From Occallatibacter sp. (GTDB lineage: Bacteria > Acidobacteriota > Terriglobia > Terriglobales > Acidobacteriaceae), in contig JARLFZ010000041.1 in assembly GCA_031296305.1 (NCBI GenBank), positions 1 through 32,475 on the forward strand: a DNA stretch of 32,475 nucleotides, in the 5' to 3' direction. A program made the translations under genes and the position numbers. Every line of letters begins with the position of its first letter. Positions within the stretch are counted from its first letter, which is position 1. Below, piece after piece: positions 31,233 through 32,475 of the stretch. The notes beneath the pieces were generated by a model, which saw only the letters and a program-made list of their open reading frames with translations, was not told where the DNA came from and searched no databases.

Positions 31233-32475
31233 TCACTGCAGGAACTCGCGCAGCGGTTCTTCAATTCCCTTGCGCACCAGTTCGCCGCGATCGCTCACCG
31301 GATTCCATCCCAGCACCGACTTCGCTGCCGTGCAGTCAAAACGCGCCTGCTGGGTGCGGCTGTTCCAGTCGCGCCAGGAGGGCACCTGCCGCTCCGGATG
31401 CCGCACCGCGATTTTCACCACCCACTTCAGCATGTCGAGCAGATAGAAATGCAAAATCGGCGTGGCGTAACGCTGAATTCGCATGCCGCCCGCGCGGCCG
31501 AGTTCATCGAGATACTCCTGCGCGCTCAGACCGTGCGCGTTCGTGACCTGCGCGTTCGTAATTTGATCGGCGACCAGGTTGAAGTCGCGGCCTTCGATGG
31601 CCGGCGTGTCCATCGCGGCAATCAGTCCGCGCGCCACGTCCTCCACCAACACCAGCGGCAACTTGTTGTTGCCCCGGCCCCAGATCTGGCAGACCGCATC
31701 GTGCCGCCACATGCCCACGCCCCAATGAAACGGGTTGCCTCCGCGGCCAATCACGATGCCTGGGCGCACAATCACCAGCGGCAGCTTCCGCTCCCGATGC
31801 ATCTTGAGCAGCGCCGCTTCTGAAAGCGCCTTGGCGCGGGCGTAGAGGTTTCTCCGGGCGATGTGCGGATCGAGCGGCGTGGCCTCGGTAATGATGCTGC
31901 CGCGTTTGCCGGCATAATACGAATCGATCGTCCCCGCGTAAATGAGCCTCTTGACGCCCGCCTGCAACGCGCATTCGCCAACAAGCCGCGTAGCGTCGAT
32001 CTCGTACTTCTTGTACTCCGCCCAGGTCTTCACATGGACCCGCGCCAGGTGAACCACGCAATCCACGCCCTCCATGGCGCCGAGCAGTGCTTCGCGGTCG
32101 AGCAGATTGCCGGTCTGGCAGCCGACCTGTGCGCGCAGCTCCTCGGCAAGGCCGGCCGCGCTGCGTACCAGCACGCGCACTCCGCGGCCAGCCGCAACCA
32201 GTTGCCGCAGCAGTTCTTTGCCGATGAAACCCGCGCCGCCCAGCACGAGAATGTTGGCCTTGGCGCCGGCGCCTGCCAGGCTGGGCTCGATGCGCGGCGC
32301 AACAGGGTCTGCCGGCAGATTCGCCCGCTCACCGATCTGCTCGCACACGCGAATGACGCGCGCGCCAAACGGCGCGGAAACGCGCTCGTCGAGCGCCTCC
32401 GCAACGCCGTCCGCTGCCTGGTAAAACGCGCCATAATACGCATCGAGTGCACGGGCGATGCTCACTCCGTACGCC
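31233..32475 (-). CDS. NAD-dependent epimerase/dehydratase (SDR) domain, gene continues past the window
   Basis: At least 410 residues are visible, and the frame remains open to the window edge. An extended-SDR domain starts with NILVLGGAGFIGKELL, an NAD-binding G-x-x-G-x-x-G motif. It continues with VVHLARVHV and an active-site Tyr in NLYARAKALSE (Y-x-x-x-K), followed by VIVRPGIVIGRGG and LVLVEDVARGLI. The roughly 70 residues before it (ARALDAYYGAFYQAADGVAEAL..., FGARVIRVCEQI) do not belong to an SDR. They resemble the end of a Gfo/Idh/MocA oxidoreductase, so the gene may be a two-domain fusion. A GTG at 32463-32465 is not preceded by a ribosome site in the visible bases. Role: sugar-nucleotide modification, inferred from the locus. 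Confidence 0.82.
   Translation of the reverse strand, partial: AYGVSIARALDAYYGAFYQAADGVAEALDERVSAPFGARVIRVCEQIGERANLPADPVAPRIEPSLAGAGAKANILVLGGAGFIGKELLRQLVAAGRGVRVLVRSAAGLAEELRAQVGCQTGNLLDREALLGAMEGVDCVVHLARVHVKTWAEYKKYEIDATRLVGECALQAGVKRLIYAGTIDSYYAGKRGSIITEATPLDPHIARRNLYARAKALSEAALLKMHRERKLPLVIVRPGIVIGRGGNPFHWGVGMWRHDAVCQIWGRGNNKLPLVLVEDVARGLIAAMDTPAIEGRDFNLVADQITNAQVTNAHGLSAQEYLDELGRAGGMRIQRYATPILHFYLLDMLKWVVKIAVRHPERQVPSWRDWNSRTQQARFDCTAAKSVLGWNPVSDRGELVRKGIEEPLREFLQ

Noticed and set aside
1..32475. CRISPR arrays, tRNA/rRNA genes, transposases, integrases, riboswitches
   Set aside because: None could be recognised on either strand; the repeats present are 7-base arrays or short palindromes without spacer structure.

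Overview
The window looks like a piece of a GC-rich (roughly 60-65%) free-living bacterial chromosome. The gene content and architecture (PreTA-type pyrimidine reduction, an exported PaoABC-like molybdo-enzyme, a large Wzx/Wzy locus with acidobacterial-style degenerate kinase and short heptameric intergenic repeats) fit an Acidobacteriota (Terriglobia-like) genome best. That assignment is inference from protein character, not a database match. No tRNA, rRNA, CRISPR, integrase or insertion sequence was seen.

Region 1 (1-8.5 kb), nucleobase catabolism. After the 3' end of a frataxin/CyaY gene comes a class III aminotransferase on the + strand and a TMEM175-like channel gene of lower GC. A minus-strand operon follows, preT-preA-hydantoinase/dihydropyrimidinase-NCS1 transporter, with tight or overlapping junctions. 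Together these would import a pyrimidine base or hydantoin-like compound, reduce it with NAD(P)H, open the ring and, via the aminotransferase, dispose of beta-alanine. The beta-ureidopropionase step is not in the window.

Region 2 (8.7-16.4 kb), molybdenum hydroxylase. xdhC and a mocA-like cytidylyltransferase run divergently from preT and converge on a minus-strand operon. That operon encodes a Tat-exported 2x[2Fe-2S] subunit, a large molybdopterin subunit, a FAD subunit with an extra [4Fe-4S] cysteine set, a membrane cytochrome b of the formate-dehydrogenase gamma type, an unrecognised 151-residue protein and an IscU/NifU-like scaffold that lacks its third cysteine. I read this as a periplasmic PaoABC-like oxidase wired to the quinone pool.

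Region 3 (16.5-32.5 kb), exopolysaccharide. A minus-strand series encodes a WecG/TagA glycosyltransferase fused to a STAS domain, an O-antigen-type polymerase, a GT2 glycosyltransferase, a Wzx flippase, a Wza-like export protein and a Wzz-like chain-length protein with a degenerate kinase domain. The last four are joined by 4-bp ATGA overlaps. Upstream lie a secreted GH-A-type glycosidase, a second GT2 enzyme, an AT-rich small secreted protein and a SDR epimerase that runs off the window end, probably as a larger fusion.

Two repeat classes stand out. Degenerate 7-nt tandem arrays sit at four gene ends in the first 13 kb. Palindromes centred on TAAA flank the polymerase gene.
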